From assembly GCA_021773835.1 (NCBI GenBank), contig JAJFJQ010000073.1, positions 1 through 64,000 on the forward strand: DNA of 64,000 nucleotides. The letters are read 5' to 3'. Below the pieces are notes generated by a model. It did not search any database. It was given only the letters and a program-made list of their open reading frames with translations, and had not been told where the DNA came from. A program made the translations under genes and the position numbers. How positions within the stretch are numbered: the first letter of the stretch is position 1; each line of letters opens with the position of its first letter. This DNA comes from Gammaproteobacteria bacterium. Its GTDB lineage: Bacteria; Pseudomonadota; Gammaproteobacteria; Ga0077536. Positions 62,213 through 64,000 of the stretch are shown one piece after another.

Positions 62213-62698
62213 GTGTCTCAACAACCCCACATAAGTATCGATATCGAGACGGCAGCAGCGATGGAAGCCTTCGGTGCGGCCATCGCTGAAGCGGCGACCG
62301 ACCCGATCACCGTACATTTATCGGGCGATCTCGCGGCTGGCAAAACCACTTTAGCGAGAGGGTATATGCGCCGTTTGGGCTACCAGGGTGCGGTCAAGAG
62401 TCCGACATTTACCTTGGTCGAGAGTTATGCGCTGGATACACGAGCGGTCCATCATTTCGACCTTTATCGTGTAGAAGATCCCGAAGAACTAGAGTATATC
62501 GGCCTCGACGAGTACTTCGAGGCGGGTGCGGATTGCTTGGTTGAATGGCCCGGGCGCGGTCACGGCACGCTCTCGCCCCCAGACCTCGATATCTACCTGG
62601 AAGTGCGTGGCAGCGCGCGACGGGCGCGGATATCCGCGTCCACGGAATATGGTGAGAAGCTACTGGAGATAGTGAATTTTAAACACATAAATTCATAA
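62213..62698 (+). CDS. tsaE: tRNA t6A biosynthesis ATPase TsaE
   Basis: 161 residues with Walker A GDLAAGKTTLARG (about 39-51), SPTFTLVESY and HHFDLYRVEDPEELEYIGLDEYF, the Walker B region typical of TsaE. TsaE works with TsaB and TsaD to make the threonylcarbamoyl-adenosine of tRNAs reading ANN codons. Start codon GTG; no strong ribosome site is seen. Confidence 0.92.
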   Translation: MSQQPHISIDIETAAAMEAFGAAIAEAATDPITVHLSGDLAAGKTTLARGYMRRLGYQGAVKSPTFTLVESYALDTRAVHHFDLYRVEDPEELEYIGLDEYFEAGADCLVEWPGRGHGTLSPPDLDIYLEVRGSARRARISASTEYGEKLLEIVNFKHINS

Positions 62699-62788
62699 GG
62701 TTAGGGCGATCAAGTATGTTTTACTTGAAATATTGTGGATAACGCGGAAAATAGCGTAGAACGACCATGAAAGATCGTTCCTATCGTC

Positions 62789-64000
62789 ATGCGAGGAATC
62801 ATATTTTTAGCCCTAGTTGCTCTTTCGATCGCGGGACAGGCGGCCGAAATCGACACCGTTCGCTTATGGGCTGGGCCAGACCGCACAACCGTTGTTTTCG
62901 ACGTCAGCGAGCCGCTGAAATATCGTCTGTCAGCATTCAAGAATCCGCATCGTCTGGTCATCGACTTCGCCGGCGCTGAGTTACCACGAAGCCTAAAGCT
63001 GCCGGACGTTACCGGTACTCCAGTGAAGCGTTTGCGCTATGCGCGGCGGAACAAGAACGACGTGCGAGTGGTACTCGACTTGGAGCAACGGGTCCGGGTC
63101 GGTGATTCTTTACTGCCGCCACGCAAACAATACGGTCATCGGGTAGTGCTCAATCTGGCGCCCATGGAGCGGGCGGCGGTGGCGGCGACACCGTCGATTC
63201 CAACTGAACCGAAGCTAAGCAGCAAGCGTGCTGGGAAGCCCGGCGTCCGCGATATCGTGATCGCTGTCGATGCCGGACATGGCGGCGAAGACGTCGGCGC
63301 AATCGGTCCGAGTGGCGTGTACGAAAAAGATATCGTCCTCTCAATTGCCCGCGCATTGGTCAGCGAAATTAATCGATACGATGGCATGCGCGGTGTACTG
63401 GTCCGGGATGGCGACTATTACGTTGGCTTGCGCAAACGGATGATCAAAGCGCGCGATGCGAAGGCTGACTTATTTATCTCGATCCATGCGGATGCGTTCC
63501 GCGATCGTCGCGTGCGCGGCTCATCGGTCTACGTCTTGTCGCAGCGCGGCGCCAGCAGCGAGGCGGCCCACTGGCTTGCGGAAAACGAAAATGCCTCCGA
63601 CCTGGTAGGTGGGGTCAGCCTCGATGATAAGGACGATGTGCTGAAATCGGTGTTACTCGATTTGTCGCAAACGGCATCGTTAGACGCGAGTATCGACGCT
63701 GCTAACGCCATACTAGGCGGATTAAAAAAACTCGGGAAGGTGCACAAGCGCGAGGTTCAGCACGCCGGATTCATGGTGCTGAAATCACCGGACATTCCCT
63801 CACTATTGATAGAAACTGCCTTTATCTCCAACCCGGATGAAGAACGTCGACTGAGAAACGCCAGCTATCGTCGCAAGCTTGCCTCGTCCATGTTTAGCGG
63901 CATTCGCACCTATTTTGAAAACAACACCCCGCCAGGGACTCGCCTTGCGGCGCAACGGTCACATCGAGTTTCGCCGGGTGATAGCCTGTCGGTTATTGCG
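62789..64000 (+). CDS. N-acetylmuramoyl-L-alanine amidase AmiC/AmiB type, 3' part missing
   Basis: At least 404 codons, running off the right edge. Signal peptide (GIIFLALVALSIAGQAAE) and an AMIN domain (about 20-115: YRLSAFKNPHRLVIDF), then an Amidase_3 domain: VDAGHGGEDVGAIG (His about 165), EKDIVLSIA (Glu), LFISIHADAF (His) and LLIETAFISN (catalytic Glu). SHRVSPGDSLSVIA at the edge is the beginning of a LysM repeat. It splits septal peptidoglycan at cell division. It follows tsaE, as usual in gammaproteobacteria, where mutL and miaA often come next. Confidence 0.9.
   Translation, partial: MRGIIFLALVALSIAGQAAEIDTVRLWAGPDRTTVVFDVSEPLKYRLSAFKNPHRLVIDFAGAELPRSLKLPDVTGTPVKRLRYARRNKNDVRVVLDLEQRVRVGDSLLPPRKQYGHRVVLNLAPMERAAVAATPSIPTEPKLSSKRAGKPGVRDIVIAVDAGHGGEDVGAIGPSGVYEKDIVLSIARALVSEINRYDGMRGVLVRDGDYYVGLRKRMIKARDAKADLFISIHADAFRDRRVRGSSVYVLSQRGASSEAAHWLAENENASDLVGGVSLDDKDDVLKSVLLDLSQTASLDASIDAANAILGGLKKLGKVHKREVQHAGFMVLKSPDIPSLLIETAFISNPDEERRLRNASYRRKLASSMFSGIRTYFENNTPPGTRLAAQRSHRVSPGDSLSVIA

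Overview
The window looks like chromosomal DNA of a free-living, aerobic gammaproteobacterium with broad catabolic capacity. The right end holds housekeeping genes in a typical proteobacterial order: SRP RNA, dnaX, ybaB, recR, then orn, nnr, tsaE, amiC. DarP (YjgA) and RoxA (YcfD) homologues also point to Gammaproteobacteria. Three luciferase-like, possibly F420-dependent oxidoreductases, an isovaleryl-type acyl-CoA dehydrogenase, MaoC and crotonase homologues and a DUF1800/DUF1501 pair are common in uncultured environmental lineages. I cannot name a genus.

Layout. 1-3330 is an accessory strip: the end of an IS256-family element, an Rrf2 regulator divergent from an exported RidA-like protein with three phased palindromes between them, and an ACR3 arsenite pump, interleaved with three copies of a roughly 305-bp element with GGGGTCGGAGT ends. 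3333-5642 carries a luciferase-like oxidoreductase, a MaoC protein and a small orphan. 5822-10776 is a complete acetone carboxylase operon (acxABC). 10842-15166 has a DUF3179 protein and two outer-membrane porins, the first with a clear Pho box. 15592-19362 is a four-gene operon: TlpA-like thioredoxin, HtrA-like pseudoprotease, threonine aldolase, acyl-CoA dehydrogenase. 19550-23662 is a 1370-residue membrane protein I cannot assign. 23684-32077 is a mix: carboxymuconolactone decarboxylase-like, MlaC, DUF427, a second luciferase-like enzyme, CinA-like amidase, quinone oxidoreductase, a lone TIR-like protein, a PHP phosphoesterase, SelO and a VOC protein. 32340-34525 contains a methyltransferase and a divergent crotonase among hairpin repeats. 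34563-38396 has a secreted protein, a TauE-type exporter, an esterase and RoxA. 38477-42992 is a DUF1800-DUF1501-exported methyltransferase-cupin cluster. 43221-51931 includes YchJ, an oxidoreductase, a DUF1538 membrane protein joined to a protein with three tandem PII-like domains, a flavin monooxygenase, a trypsin-like protease with a PEP-CTERM-like tail and a fumarylacetoacetate hydrolase. A 49-bp tandem repeat array at 52044-52288 is followed by darP, a GTP cyclohydrolase II, a third luciferase-like enzyme, a TauD dioxygenase, a cupin and a phosphatase, then the housekeeping block.

The most promising candidates for an uncharacterised system are the DUF1538 / triple-PII pair (44786-47883) and the Rrf2 / exported RidA pair with its phased operator. 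Further points of interest are the TlpA-pseudoprotease pair, the 1370-residue orphan and the MITE-like repeat families that end at or very near stop codons. All functional calls are by reading the sequence; no database search was possible.
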